NCBI RefSeq assembly: GCF_006717045.1
Contig: NZ_VFPH01000001.1
Coordinates: 2,852,001 to 2,916,000 of the forward strand
Reading direction: 5' to 3'
DNA: 64,000 nucleotides
From: Pseudonocardia cypriaca
GTDB lineage: Bacteria; Actinomycetota; Actinomycetes; Mycobacteriales; Pseudonocardiaceae
The notes under the pieces were generated by a model. The model saw nothing but the letters and a program-made list of their open reading frames with translations. It did no database searches and had not been told where the DNA came from. Each line of letters opens with the position of its first letter. Position 1 is the stretch's first letter. Positions 17,827 through 26,054 of the stretch are shown piece by piece. Position numbers and translations under genes: made by a program.

Positions 17827-18681
17827 ATGCCCGAGGAGAGCCTTCCCCCGCAGCAGCAGACCCCGCCCGGCGACACCGGTGAGATGGCGCCCGAACCCCG
17901 CGACGAGATGCGGGCCTGGACCGGCCGCGACCTGCTCGCGGGCAAGGTCGCGCTCGTCACGGGCGGTGACTCGGGCATCGGGCGCGCCGTGTGCGTCGCG
18001 TTCGCCAAGGAGGGCGCCGACGTCGCGCTGGCCTACCTTTCCGAGGACGCGGACGCCGAGCACACCGCGAAGCTCGTCGAGGGAGCGGGCAGGCGGTGCC
18101 TGCTGCTGCGCGGTGACCTCGCCGACCCCGCTCACTGCGTCGACGTCGTCGAACGCACGGTGGCCGAGCTGGGCCGGCTCGACGTGCTGGTGAACAACGT
18201 GGCGACGCAGACGCCCGTCGACTCCCCCGAGGAGATCAGCGACGAGCAGTGGACGCACACGTTCGACGTCAACATCCACAGCTACTTCCGCGTGACGAAG
18301 GCCGCGCTGCCGCACCTGCGGGAGGGCAGCGCGATCATCAACACCAGCTCGGTGAACGGCCTTCGGGGCAACAAGAGCCTGATCGACTACTCGGCGACGA
18401 AGGGCGCGATCAACGCCCTGACCTACTCGCTGGCGCAGGCCCTGGTCGAGAAGGGCATCCGGGTCAACTGCGTGGCGCCCGGGCCGGTGTGGACGCCGCT
18501 CATCCCCGCGACCATGCCGGAGGGGAAGGTCGAGTCGTTCGGGCAGCAGGTACCGATGGGGCGGGCCGCCGACCCGGACGAGATCGCCCCGTCGTACGTG
18601 TTCTTCGCCGCCGGGCAGCTCTCGAGCTACTACACGGGTGAGGTGCTCGCGCCCATCGGCGGGGAGACGATGCCCGGCTGA
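17827..18681 (+). CDS. SDR family oxidoreductase (general-stress GSP39/YghA-like)
   Basis: This 284-residue classical/extended short-chain dehydrogenase has a polar N-terminal extension of about 45 residues. The NAD(P) motif is TGGDSGIGRA, the structural motif VNNVA and the active-site motif Y-x3-K in DYSATKGA, with Ser in NTSS. The long N-terminal leader rich in Pro and Gln, and the end GETMPG, match the YghA/GSP39 subgroup often induced by stress. The ATG at 17827 follows GAGGAG at a proper distance. The substrate is unknown. It runs convergently with recQ, separated by an inverted-repeat terminator. Confidence 0.9.
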   Translation: MPEESLPPQQQTPPGDTGEMAPEPRDEMRAWTGRDLLAGKVALVTGGDSGIGRAVCVAFAKEGADVALAYLSEDADAEHTAKLVEGAGRRCLLLRGDLADPAHCVDVVERTVAELGRLDVLVNNVATQTPVDSPEEISDEQWTHTFDVNIHSYFRVTKAALPHLREGSAIINTSSVNGLRGNKSLIDYSATKGAINALTYSLAQALVEKGIRVNCVAPGPVWTPLIPATMPEGKVESFGQQVPMGRAADPDEIAPSYVFFAAGQLSSYYTGEVLAPIGGETMPG

Positions 18682-18702
18682 CCGTGCCGCGCCGAGGGAG
18701 AA

Positions 18703-18757
18703 GTTCAGGAAAGCCACGTTCAGGAACCGCAAGGCCCTGAACGTGGCTTTCCTGAAC
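18703..18757. terminator. Inverted repeat between convergent SDR and recQ genes
   Basis: Arms of about 22 bp (gttcaggaaagccacgttc and its complement) surround a 10-base loop between two converging stop codons. This is well placed to act as a bidirectional terminator. A near-identical structure is at 27322-27376, so it belongs to a dispersed family of palindromic 3'-end elements. Confidence 0.75.
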
Positions 18758-18767
18758 CCCGGGGCCG

Positions 18768-20405
18768 CTACTCGGCGGGCTGCAGCAGGTCTTGCTCGCG
18801 CACGACCTCGAGGGCGAGGGTCTTGTAACCGTGCTCGGCGAACAGGACGGTCACGCGGTCGTTCTCGGTGGACATCACCACGCCCTCGCCCCACTCCGGG
18901 TGCCGCACGGCGTCCTGCCCGGCGGCGCCGGCGGCGTCAGCGGCGGCCGGCTCCACGGTCCGCGACGTGCCCGCGTCGCAGCTGTCGCAGTTTCCGCACG
19001 GCTCGGCGCGCTGCTCGCCGAAGTAGCCGAGCAGGCCGCGCCTGCGGCAGTCGGTGCTCTCGGCGTAGCCGCGCATCATCTCGATCCGCGACCGGACCAT
19101 CTCGCGCCGCTGCTCGGCGATCTCCACCGCGCGCTCCACGGCCGCATCGCCCGCCGGGTCGCCCGTGACGCTGCACCGACCGTCGGCGTCGGTGGCGACT
19201 GCGCCCGCCTGCTCGAGCAGGTTCAGCGCCGCGGTGCGGCGGGCGGGGGAGAGGCCGGAGTCGGCGCCGACCTCCTTCGGGGTGCGGGCCCGGCCGTCGC
19301 CGAGGACGGCGAGCACGGCCCGGAGCGCGTCCGGCTTGGGCCGGCGCGCGGTCAGGAAGCGCTGCAGGTCGAAGTCGCGGGCGTGGTGGTGCAGCTCGAC
19401 CAGCGCAGGCTCGCCGTCCCGACCGGCGCGGCCGATCTCCTGGTAGTAGGCGTCCACCGACGCCGGGGCCGCCGCGTGCAGCACGTACCGCACGTCGGGC
19501 TTGTCGATGCCCATCCCGAATGCCGACGTGGCGACGACGACCGCGAGGTCGCCGCCGAGGAACCGTTCGTGGACGTCCTCGCGCTCCGCCCGCTTCAGCC
19601 CGGCGTGGTAGGCCGCCCCGGCGACCCCGCGGGCGGTGAGCGCCTCCGCGTAGGCCACCGTGTCCTTGCGGGTGGCGCAGTACACCAGGCCGGCCCCGGC
19701 ACCGGAGCGCTCCACGACCCGCTCCACCACCTCCGCCCGGCGCTGGTCGGCGTCGGCGTACTGGTGTGCGGCGAGGTGCAGCTCCGGCCGGTCGAAGCTC
19801 GCCAGCACCTCCCGGTGGTCGCGCAGGCCGAGGCGCTCGACGATGTCGGCACGCACCGGCGGCGCCGCCGTGGCGGTGAGCGCGATCACCGGCGGGTGGC
19901 CGAGCCGGGCAATGATGCCGCCGAGGCGCAGGTAGTCGGGGCGGAAGTCGTGTCCCCACTCCGAGACGCAGTGCGCCTCGTCCACCACGAACAGGCCGGG
20001 CCGCGCCGCGCGGACCCGCTCCACGACCTCGTCGCTCGCCAGCTGCTCCGGCGCGAGGAAGACGTACTCCGCGGAGCCGGAGTCGAGCGCCTCCCACGCC
20101 GCCCGGTTCTCCCCGGCCTTCTGCAGGGAGTTCACGGCGACGGCGGTGAGGTCGCGCCCGTTGGCGAGTCCTTCGCGCTGGTCGTGCTGCAGCGCGATGA
20201 GCGGGGAGACGACCACGGCAGGTCCGTCCCGCAGCAGCGCCGGTACCTGGTAGATCGCCGACTTCCCGGATCCGGTGGGCAGCACGGCCAGCACGTCGTG
20301 GCCTTCGAGGGCGTGCTCCATGCCCTCCAGCTGCTCGGGACGCAGGTGCGTCCAGCCGAAGGTGTCGGCGGCCGTTCGGCGCAGCTCGTCGCGGGTGCTC
20401 GTCAC
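18768..20405 (-). CDS. recQ: RecQ-family ATP-dependent DNA helicase with UvrD-type C-terminal domain
   Basis: This 545-residue protein has the RecQ motor. The Q motif region is FGWTHLRPEQLEGM, Walker A is VLPTGSGKSAIYQ, the DEAH box is FVVDEAHCVSEWGHDFRPDY, and motif VI is QEIGRAGRDG. A winged-helix-like segment (about 355-410) and the zinc-binding Cys cluster (CRRRGLLGYF...CGNCDSC, about 450-480) follow. In place of an HRDC domain, the last 45 residues read HPEWGEGVV...VTVLFAEHGYKTL, similar to the small beta-barrel at the end of UvrD/PcrA helicases. It unwinds DNA 3'-5' in repair and recombination. GTG at 20405 is preferred; an in-frame GTG at 20468 would add 21 residues that are not family-like. 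Confidence 0.87.
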   Translation of the reverse strand: MTSTRDELRRTAADTFGWTHLRPEQLEGMEHALEGHDVLAVLPTGSGKSAIYQVPALLRDGPAVVVSPLIALQHDQREGLANGRDLTAVAVNSLQKAGENRAAWEALDSGSAEYVFLAPEQLASDEVVERVRAARPGLFVVDEAHCVSEWGHDFRPDYLRLGGIIARLGHPPVIALTATAAPPVRADIVERLGLRDHREVLASFDRPELHLAAHQYADADQRRAEVVERVVERSGAGAGLVYCATRKDTVAYAEALTARGVAGAAYHAGLKRAEREDVHERFLGGDLAVVVATSAFGMGIDKPDVRYVLHAAAPASVDAYYQEIGRAGRDGEPALVELHHHARDFDLQRFLTARRPKPDALRAVLAVLGDGRARTPKEVGADSGLSPARRTAALNLLEQAGAVATDADGRCSVTGDPAGDAAVERAVEIAEQRREMVRSRIEMMRGYAESTDCRRRGLLGYFGEQRAEPCGNCDSCDAGTSRTVEPAAADAAGAAGQDAVRHPEWGEGVVMSTENDRVTVLFAEHGYKTLALEVVREQDLLQPAE

Positions 20406-20526
20406 GGGGCCCGCATACCCGTCGGACGCTCCGCCAAGCCGATGACGGAGGGTAGTGATTCGCTCCACAGAGTAGCAGTTGGGTCAGAATGGTTTTGATC
20501 CACGCCGTTCGGCCCAATCGAAGAGC

Positions 20527-21537
20527 GTGAACATCCTCGTCTGGCACGTGCACGGCTCATGGGCGACCGCGTTCGTCCGGGGCCGGCACCGCTACCTGAT
20601 CCCGACGCTCCCGGAGCGCGGGCCGTGGGGTGGGGGGCGTCCCGCGGCGTGGGACTGGCCTCCGTCCGCAGTGGAGGTGTCGCCAGCCGACCTGGCCGAC
20701 GCCGACGTCGACGTCGTGGTGCTGCAACGTCCCGAGGAGCTCGAGCTCGCGCAGGACTGGCTTCGCCGCACCCCGGGCCGGGACGTGCCTGCGGTGTACG
20801 TGGAGCACAACACACCGCGCGGGCACGCCGTCACCAGCCGGCACCCGGTCGCCGACCGGGACGACCTCCTCCTGGTCCACGTCACCCACTTCAACCAGCT
20901 GATGTGGGACGCGGGCCACACCAGGACCGCGGTCGTCGAGCACGGTGTCGTCGACCCCGGCCACCGCTACTCGGGTGAGATGGCGGCCGCCGCGGTGGCC
21001 GTCAACGAGCCGCTGCGCCGCGGCCGGATCACGGGCACGGACCTGCTGCCGCGGTTCGCCGCCGCGGTGCCGCTCGACGTGTTCGGGATCGCCACCGACG
21101 GTCTCGACGCGGCGCTGGGCACCGGGGGACGCATCCGCGAGCGCGGTGACCTGCCCCAGCACCGCATGCACGCCGAGATGGCGCGCAGGCGGGTCTACCT
21201 GCACCTGTCCCGCTGGACGTCGCTGGGGCTCTCGCTCATCGAGGCGATGCACCTCGGCATGCCGGTGGTGGCACTGGCCACCACGGAGGCCGCCGAGGCC
21301 GTGCCACCCGGCACGGGCTGCTGCTCCACCGACCCCGGCCGCCTGGAACGGGCGCTGCGCGAGCTCGTGGCCGAGCCGGAGCTCGCCCGCCGCCAGGGCG
21401 AAGCCGCGCGTGCGCACGCGCTGGCCCGCTACGGCCTCGACCGATTCCTCGGTGACTGGGACGCGCTGCTCGCGGACGTGACCGACCGACCCGCGACCCG
21501 CGTCCCGGTCGCGTCCGCCATGAACGGAAGGAGCTGA
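20527..21537 (+). CDS. Glycosyltransferase (GT-B fold, GT1/GT4-like)
   Basis: This 336-residue protein begins VNILVWHVHGSWATAFVRG. Its C-terminal half holds a GT-B nucleotide-sugar-binding region (LHLSRWTSLGLSLIEAMHLGMPVVALATTEAAEAVP), in which the EAMHLGMPVV stretch corresponds to the conserved Glu-containing E-x7-E-like motif of GT4 enzymes. The N-terminal domain is shorter than usual. It is followed after 4 bp by another GT4 enzyme and then by gmhA, so it probably adds a sugar to the same heptose-linked glycan. Donor and acceptor cannot be read from sequence. The GTG at 20527 is chosen as the start of the first beta strand. Confidence 0.82.
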   Translation: MNILVWHVHGSWATAFVRGRHRYLIPTLPERGPWGGGRPAAWDWPPSAVEVSPADLADADVDVVVLQRPEELELAQDWLRRTPGRDVPAVYVEHNTPRGHAVTSRHPVADRDDLLLVHVTHFNQLMWDAGHTRTAVVEHGVVDPGHRYSGEMAAAAVAVNEPLRRGRITGTDLLPRFAAAVPLDVFGIATDGLDAALGTGGRIRERGDLPQHRMHAEMARRRVYLHLSRWTSLGLSLIEAMHLGMPVVALATTEAAEAVPPGTGCCSTDPGRLERALRELVAEPELARRQGEAARAHALARYGLDRFLGDWDALLADVTDRPATRVPVASAMNGRS

Positions 21538-21541
21538 TCCG

Positions 21542-22765
21542 ATGCGGATCGCGATGGTCTCCGAACACGCGAGCCCACTCGCCGCCCTCGGAGGTGCGGA
21601 TGCCGGTGGGCAGAACGTGCACGTGCTGGAGCTGAGCTCCGCGCTCGCCGACATGGGTCACGAGGTCACGGTGTGGACCCGCCGCGAGGACGACGAGCTC
21701 CCCGACGTCGTCCAGGCACGACCGGGTGTCGTCGTGCGCCACGTCCAGGCCGGGCCCACGCGGCCCGTGCCGAAGGACGAGCTCGTGCCGTACCTGCCCG
21801 CGTTCACGCGGGCTCTGGACGACGCGTGGAGCGCCGACGCACCCGACATCGTGCACGGCCACTTCTGGATGTCCGGCATGGTCGCGCTCGCGGCCGCCGC
21901 CGGCCGGTTCCCCGTGGTGCAGACCTTCCACGCGCTCGGCAGCGTGAAGCGCCGCCACCAGGGGGCGGAGGACACCAGTCCGGAAGGTCGGGTGCGCGCC
22001 GAGCTCGCCGTGGCCCGCCAGGCCGACCGCGTGCTCGCCACCTGCACCGACGAGGTGTTCGAGCTGGCCAGGATGGGCACGCCGCGCCGCCGGATGACGA
22101 TCGTCCCGTGCGGCGTCGACACGACGGCGTTCACCCCTGAGGGTCCGGTTGCCGAGCGCAGCGACCGGCCTCGGCTGGTGTCGCTGGGCCGCCTGGTGCG
22201 CCGCAAGGGCGTGGACGAGGTGATCGAAGCGATGCGGCGCCTCCCCGCCGCCGAGCTCGTGATCGCCGGTGGCGAGGGCGACGGCGATCCCGACGCCGCC
22301 CGGCTGCGCGAGCACGCCCGGCAGATGGGGGTGGCCGACCGCGTCCACCTCGTCGGACCGGTGTCGCGCACCGACGTGCCCGCGCTGCTGCGCTCGGCCG
22401 ACGCCGTGGTGTGCGTGCCGTGGTACGAGCCGTTCGGCATCGTGCCGCTCGAAGCGATGGCCTGCGGGCGACCGGTCGTGGCGAGCGCCGTCGGCGGGAT
22501 CCAGGACACGGTCGTCGACCAGGTCACCGGGCTGCTGGTGCCGCCACGGCGCCCCGACGCCCTCGCCGCGGCCCTGCGGGACCTGCTCGCCTCCCCGACC
22601 ATGGGCGCCGCTTACGGCATCGCCGGTCGCGATCGCGTCCTCGCACGCTACGGCTGGGAACGGGTGGCCGCCGCCACCGCGCAGGTGTACGGCGAGGTCG
22701 TGGCCGCCCGCAGGAAGCGGGGCCGGACAGCGGACGTCGCCGAGACGGTTGGAGTGCCCCGATGA
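21542..22765 (+). CDS. Glycosyltransferase family 4
   Basis: This 407-residue GT-B enzyme has the N-terminal glycine loop (LAALGGADAGGQNVHVLELSSAL), the HGHFWMSG acceptor-side motif, the LVSLGRLVRRKGVDEVIEAM donor-domain strand and the EPFGIVPLEAMACGRPVV E-x7-E motif. The architecture is that of MshA, sucrose-phosphate synthase and similar GT4 enzymes that use nucleotide-activated sugars. It is coupled to gmhA by an ATGA overlap, so its product is likely part of the heptose pathway output rather than mycothiol. A direct assignment as MshA is not supported by context. Confidence 0.88.
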   Translation: MRIAMVSEHASPLAALGGADAGGQNVHVLELSSALADMGHEVTVWTRREDDELPDVVQARPGVVVRHVQAGPTRPVPKDELVPYLPAFTRALDDAWSADAPDIVHGHFWMSGMVALAAAAGRFPVVQTFHALGSVKRRHQGAEDTSPEGRVRAELAVARQADRVLATCTDEVFELARMGTPRRRMTIVPCGVDTTAFTPEGPVAERSDRPRLVSLGRLVRRKGVDEVIEAMRRLPAAELVIAGGEGDGDPDAARLREHARQMGVADRVHLVGPVSRTDVPALLRSADAVVCVPWYEPFGIVPLEAMACGRPVVASAVGGIQDTVVDQVTGLLVPPRRPDALAAALRDLLASPTMGAAYGIAGRDRVLARYGWERVAAATAQVYGEVVAARRKRGRTADVAETVGVPR

Positions 22766-23445
22766 GCGCGTCGACGTCCACAGCGCCACCTGCGCCCACG
22801 TTCCCGGAGACCTTCCCGGGCGCGATGCCCACCGGATCCCCGCTACTGACCCACCCCGACGAGGTGCGGGGCGTCCTCGGCGCGCACGTCGACCGGCTGG
22901 CCGCCGCGCTGCCGGTGCTGCGCGCCGCCGCCCCGACGCTCGGCAGCTGGGGCACGGACCTCGCGGGACGCCTGCTCGCCGGCAGCCGCCTGCTCGCCGC
23001 CGGGAACGGCGGCAGCGCGGCTGAGGCGCAGCACCTCACGGCCGAGCTCGTCGGCCGGTTCGACGGGGAGCGGTGCCCCCTGGCCGCGATCGCGCTGCAC
23101 GCCGACACGTCGAGCGTCACCGCCATCGGCAACGACTACGGCTTCGAGGAGGTCTACGCGCGGCAGGTGCGGGCACACGCCCGCCCCGGCGACGTGGTGC
23201 TGCTGCTGTCGACGAGCGGCCGCAGCCCGAACCTGCTCGCCGCGGCCGATGCGGCAGCCGGTGCTGGCGCCACCCGGTGGGCGATCACCGGGCCGGGGCC
23301 CAACCCCCTCGCAGAGGCCTGTGACGACGCGGTGTGCCTGCCCGGCGACACCGCCACCGTGCAGGAGTGCCACCTCGCGGCCGTGCACATGCTGTGCCGC
23401 GCGGTCGACGCCGCCGTGGCGGCCACGGTCGACTCGGCGGCCTGA
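22762..23445 (+). CDS. gmhA: D-sedoheptulose-7-phosphate isomerase (SIS domain, GmhA-like)
   Basis: This 227-residue protein is a SIS-domain isomerase of the GmhA type: LLAAGNGGSAAEAQHLTAELVGRF, LSTSGRSPNLLAAADAA, and TVQECHLAAVHMLC with the catalytic-type Glu/His region. GmhA converts sedoheptulose 7-phosphate to D-glycero-D-manno-heptose 7-phosphate, the first step of nucleotide-heptose synthesis. The N-terminal 30 residues are Pro/Thr-rich and extra to the family. It overlaps the GT4 gene by 4 bp; hldE and gmhB lie 6-11 kb downstream. The assignment is strong from the motif set plus the presence of the other two enzymes. Confidence 0.9.
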   Translation: MSASTSTAPPAPTFPETFPGAMPTGSPLLTHPDEVRGVLGAHVDRLAAALPVLRAAAPTLGSWGTDLAGRLLAGSRLLAAGNGGSAAEAQHLTAELVGRFDGERCPLAAIALHADTSSVTAIGNDYGFEEVYARQVRAHARPGDVVLLLSTSGRSPNLLAAADAAAGAGATRWAITGPGPNPLAEACDDAVCLPGDTATVQECHLAAVHMLCRAVDAAVAATVDSAA

Positions 23446-23464
23446 TCGCGCTGCCGACCAGCGG

Positions 23465-23869
23465 TCAGCCGGTGGCGTGCGCGGACGGCTGCGCGGCGGG
23501 TTCGAACAGCTCGACCAGGTTGCCGGCCGGGTCGGCGAGCAGGACCTGGCGCCCGCCGGGCCCGGAGACCAGGTCGCTTCGGAACGGCACGGCAGCTGCG
23601 CGGAGCCGGCCGATCTCGGCGTCGAGGTCCTCGACGACCAGGTGGACGCGGTTGCGCCCGGCGGACGCGGCATCGTCCGGGGTGGCGCGGGCGCCGGAGC
23701 TCGCGGGCCCGGACAGCAGCAGCCGCAGGGGGCCGCGGACCACGTCCGCGAACGCCGGCGCGGCGCTCATGCGGAGCGTGAATCCGAGGTGGGTGGTGTA
23801 GAAGTCGACGGCGGCCTGCACGTCGTCGACGAGGTAGCGGACGCTCGCGTACTCCTCGGGCGTGGTCAC
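23465..23869 (-). CDS. VOC (glyoxalase/bleomycin-resistance) family protein
   Basis: This 134-residue single-domain VOC protein shows the repeated beta-alpha-beta-beta-beta folds: SVRYLVDDVQAAVDFYTTHLGF and RVHLVVEDLDAEIGRLRAA...LLADPAGNLVELFEP. Metal-ligand positions are present at the final Glu, but the substrate is unknown. It starts at a GTG overlapping the stop of the ArsR-phosphatase gene (GTGA), so it is controlled by that regulator. VOC proteins next to ars-type regulators can be organoarsenical lyases (ArsI), but the Cys residues expected for ArsI are not seen here. Confidence 0.83.
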   Translation of the reverse strand: MTTPEEYASVRYLVDDVQAAVDFYTTHLGFTLRMSAAPAFADVVRGPLRLLLSGPASSGARATPDDAASAGRNRVHLVVEDLDAEIGRLRAAAVPFRSDLVSGPGGRQVLLADPAGNLVELFEPAAQPSAHATG

Positions 23870-24633
23870 GGGTGGACCTCCGATCGGTCGGTTGCGGTGC
23901 GGTCGGTGCTGGCGAGAACCGGCACCAGATGCCGGACGCGGGTGTCGATGTCCGCGGCGGTGTGCCGGAAGGCCGGGTAGCTCGCCGCGTCGGGGTCGGG
24001 GATGGACCAGTGGGCGTACCGAGGATGGTCCGGGAACTCGGGGCAGGACTCGCGGGCGCGGTCGCACAGGGTGATCACGTGGTCGAACCCGTGGCCGGCC
24101 ACCGCGTCCAGGTGGCGCGGGCGCTGGTCGCCCACGTCGATGCCGAACACCTCCCGCAGCACCCGGACGGCGTGGGGGTGCAGACCCTCCTTCGGCCGGC
24201 TCCCCGCGCTCGCCACGGTGACGCCGCCGCCGGCGCGGTGCCGCAGCAGCGCCTCGGCGATCGGTGAGCGGGTGCTGTTGCCGGTGCACACGAAGAGCAC
24301 GGAAACCGGCACGACGCCGCCGGGGAGCGGTGCGGTGCCGTCCCTGCGCAGCGCCGGGTGCAGCGCCGCACCGCCTGCGGCCAGCCCGTCCCCGCACCGA
24401 TCCAGGTCCAGGTGGTAGTAGCTGTCGCGGGCGTCGAAGCTGCTGCGGTTCGAGGTGACCAGCCCCCCGTCACGCAGCAGACGCAGGTGGTACGAGACGA
24501 CGTTCTGCGGCTCGTCCACCCGGGCCACCAGCTCCCGGACCCGGTGGTCGCCGCGAGCGAGCTCGGTCAGCAGCCGCCACCGCACGGGGTGGGCGGCGAG
24601 CCGGATGAACTCCGGTGGGGCCGACTGCTGCAT
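23866..24633 (-). CDS. ArsR-family regulator fused to a low-molecular-weight tyrosine-phosphatase/arsenate-reductase domain
   Basis: This 255-residue protein joins two domains. Residues about 5-85 are an ArsR-type winged helix (FIRLAAHPVRWRLLTELARGDHRVRELVARV, VVSYHLRLLRDGGLV). Residues about 112-245 are a LMW-PTP fold with the active-site loop VLFVCTGNSTRS (C-x5-R) and the general-acid region IPDPDAASYPAF. LMW-PTP domains can act as protein phosphatases or as arsenate reductases; an ArsR fusion favours a metalloid role, but this is inference. The ATG at 24633 follows the operator-like inverted repeats, suggesting self-regulation. Longer in-frame starts would run through that operator. Confidence 0.87.
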   Translation of the reverse strand: MQQSAPPEFIRLAAHPVRWRLLTELARGDHRVRELVARVDEPQNVVSYHLRLLRDGGLVTSNRSSFDARDSYYHLDLDRCGDGLAAGGAALHPALRRDGTAPLPGGVVPVSVLFVCTGNSTRSPIAEALLRHRAGGGVTVASAGSRPKEGLHPHAVRVLREVFGIDVGDQRPRHLDAVAGHGFDHVITLCDRARESCPEFPDHPRYAHWSIPDPDAASYPAFRHTAADIDTRVRHLVPVLASTDRTATDRSEVHP

Positions 24634-24645
24634 GCGGAGAAGATA

Positions 24646-24681
24646 CATCAATCGAGCTTGATGCATCAGATGTATTTGATG
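24646..24681. promoter_or_regulatory. Probable ArsR-type operator upstream of the ArsR-phosphatase gene
   Basis: Two adjacent inverted repeats lie 13 bp upstream of the start codon: catcaa-6-ttgatg (24646-24663) and catca-8-tgatg (24664-24681). The region is markedly more AT-rich than its surroundings. ArsR/SmtB repressors bind such imperfect ATCAA...TTGAT palindromes over their own promoters. Confidence 0.68.
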
Positions 24682-25267
24682 GGTTTTTGGAACGGATGTG
24701 TCGGGTCGGGAGTGAGCCTGTCGCCGGGTGCCGCTCGGTGGTGGTCGCGCGCATGATCCGCTGTAGCGGTTGTCCGCCATGGACAACCGCTACTCGCGAT
24801 CTTGGACGGCTTGATCCGCTGTATCGGGCGTTCGCGGTTGTGGTGGCAGCCATGGACAACCGCCAGTTCGGATCATGGTCGCCGGCCGGCGCCGGCCTGC
24901 TCACTGCCTTGATCGGTTCTCGTCCGTCGGTCTGGTCGGGACGCCGCCGGTGGGCGCGCCGTTCCCGGCGCGGGCCTCCCGGCGCTTCCCCGCCTGTCGG
25001 CCTCTCATGGGTTCCCCTGGCTTGCGTCGAACCCTTCGCCTGTGGGGGTGGCTGGATTGGGTTCACTACCGCGTTCTGTGGTTGCGTCGCGGCCGTCGCC
25101 GATTTGGGGGCACGGCGGTCGGGGAGAAGGCGGATAGGTGAGGTCGGGAGGCCCGAGCCGGCGAAGGCGCGCCCACGAGGCGGTCCATCCCACCACGGAG
25201 GGACCACGGCTCGCGTTCCGCGGAACGCACCTACGGCGATGGTCAGCTAACGGGCTGTCCGAACGAT
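24682..25267. other. Gene-free stretch with palindromic repeats
   Basis: I see no credible gene in this roughly 590-bp stretch; the open frames have no recognisable domain and unlike-coding composition. It contains a perfect 11-bp-arm inverted repeat at 24765-24791 (agcggttgtcc-5-ggacaaccgct). A diverged second version follows at about 24813-24877, sharing tgatccgctgta at its left edge and ccatggacaaccgc at its right. The palindrome gcgttccgcggaacgc lies at 25213-25228. It separates the ArsR operon from the downstream end of surE. Confidence 0.6.
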
Positions 25268-26050
25268 CTACACCTGAACCCGGTCGGACCGCGCCAGCCA
25301 CTCGGGGACGAGGCCGCTCTCGTCCTCGGTGACCGAGCGCAGGGCGGTGAGCGTCGGGTGCCCGGCGGCGAGCAGCGCACCGTCGGTGCCCTCCTCGGGC
25401 TCGGCGCCCACCTCGATCTCCCCGAGTCGCAGCCCACCGTCGGCGATGTCGTCGACGCGGGCCTGCACGGCGCCGAACTCGGCGAGCCGCGCGTGGCGCA
25501 GCTCCCGGTGCTCGGTGCGCGGGCGGTCGGGCACGTTCAGCGAGAGCGACGTGCCTGCGGGGGAGTCCAGCAGCAGCTGGAGCACGTGGGGGAACAGGTC
25601 GTCGGCGGCGTCCCAGTTCCGCTCCCCGGTGGGGTGCAGGGCGACGTCGAGGCTCACGGCAAGCCCGCGCACGTCGTGCACGGCGGCGGTGAGGATGGCG
25701 CCCACGGTGCCCGAGTGCAGCACGGCGCGGCCCACGTTGGCGCCGTGGTTGATGCCCGAGAGCACGAGGTCGGGCGCCGGGTCCATCCAGCCGGACAGCG
25801 CGGCCACGACGATGTGGCCCGGCTGGGCCTGCACCGCCCACGCCGGCACGTCCGGCTGGTCGGGCAGCTCGCGGCGCTGAACGACGGTGCGGCCCTCCTC
25901 GCGGACGGCCGTGATGGAGGCGCTCGCGCCGCTCGACTGAGTGGCGGGCGCGGCCACCACGACGTCGAGCCCGGCCGTCACGGCCAGCCGGGTCAGCGCG
26001 GCGAGGCCGGGGGAGTCGATGCCGTCGTCGTTCGTCACCAGCGCGCGCAC
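25268..26050 (-). CDS. surE: 5'/3'-nucleotidase SurE
   Basis: This 260-residue protein carries the SurE hallmarks: MRALVTNDDGIDSPGL (metal-binding Asp pair), ATQSSGASASIT and LVLSGINHGANVG. SurE dephosphorylates nucleoside monophosphates and is linked to stationary-phase survival. The length matches the family. The GTG at 26050 begins directly at the first beta strand. It sits 4 bp downstream of the PfkB-type kinase gene, so the two form an operon on the minus strand. Confidence 0.93.
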   Translation of the reverse strand: MRALVTNDDGIDSPGLAALTRLAVTAGLDVVVAAPATQSSGASASITAVREEGRTVVQRRELPDQPDVPAWAVQAQPGHIVVAALSGWMDPAPDLVLSGINHGANVGRAVLHSGTVGAILTAAVHDVRGLAVSLDVALHPTGERNWDAADDLFPHVLQLLLDSPAGTSLSLNVPDRPRTEHRELRHARLAEFGAVQARVDDIADGGLRLGEIEVGAEPEEGTDGALLAAGHPTLTALRSVTEDESGLVPEWLARSDRVQV

Positions 26051-26054
26051 CCGC

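Noticed and set aside
23465..23869. Assigning the VOC protein as ArsI C-As lyase
   Set aside because: The cysteine pair needed for trivalent organoarsenical binding is not visible in its sequence.
24615..25250. Open frame of about 210 codons in the stretch between the ArsR operon and surE
   Set aside because: It starts inside the ArsR-phosphatase gene on the opposite strand, crosses the operator and palindromes, and has no domain.
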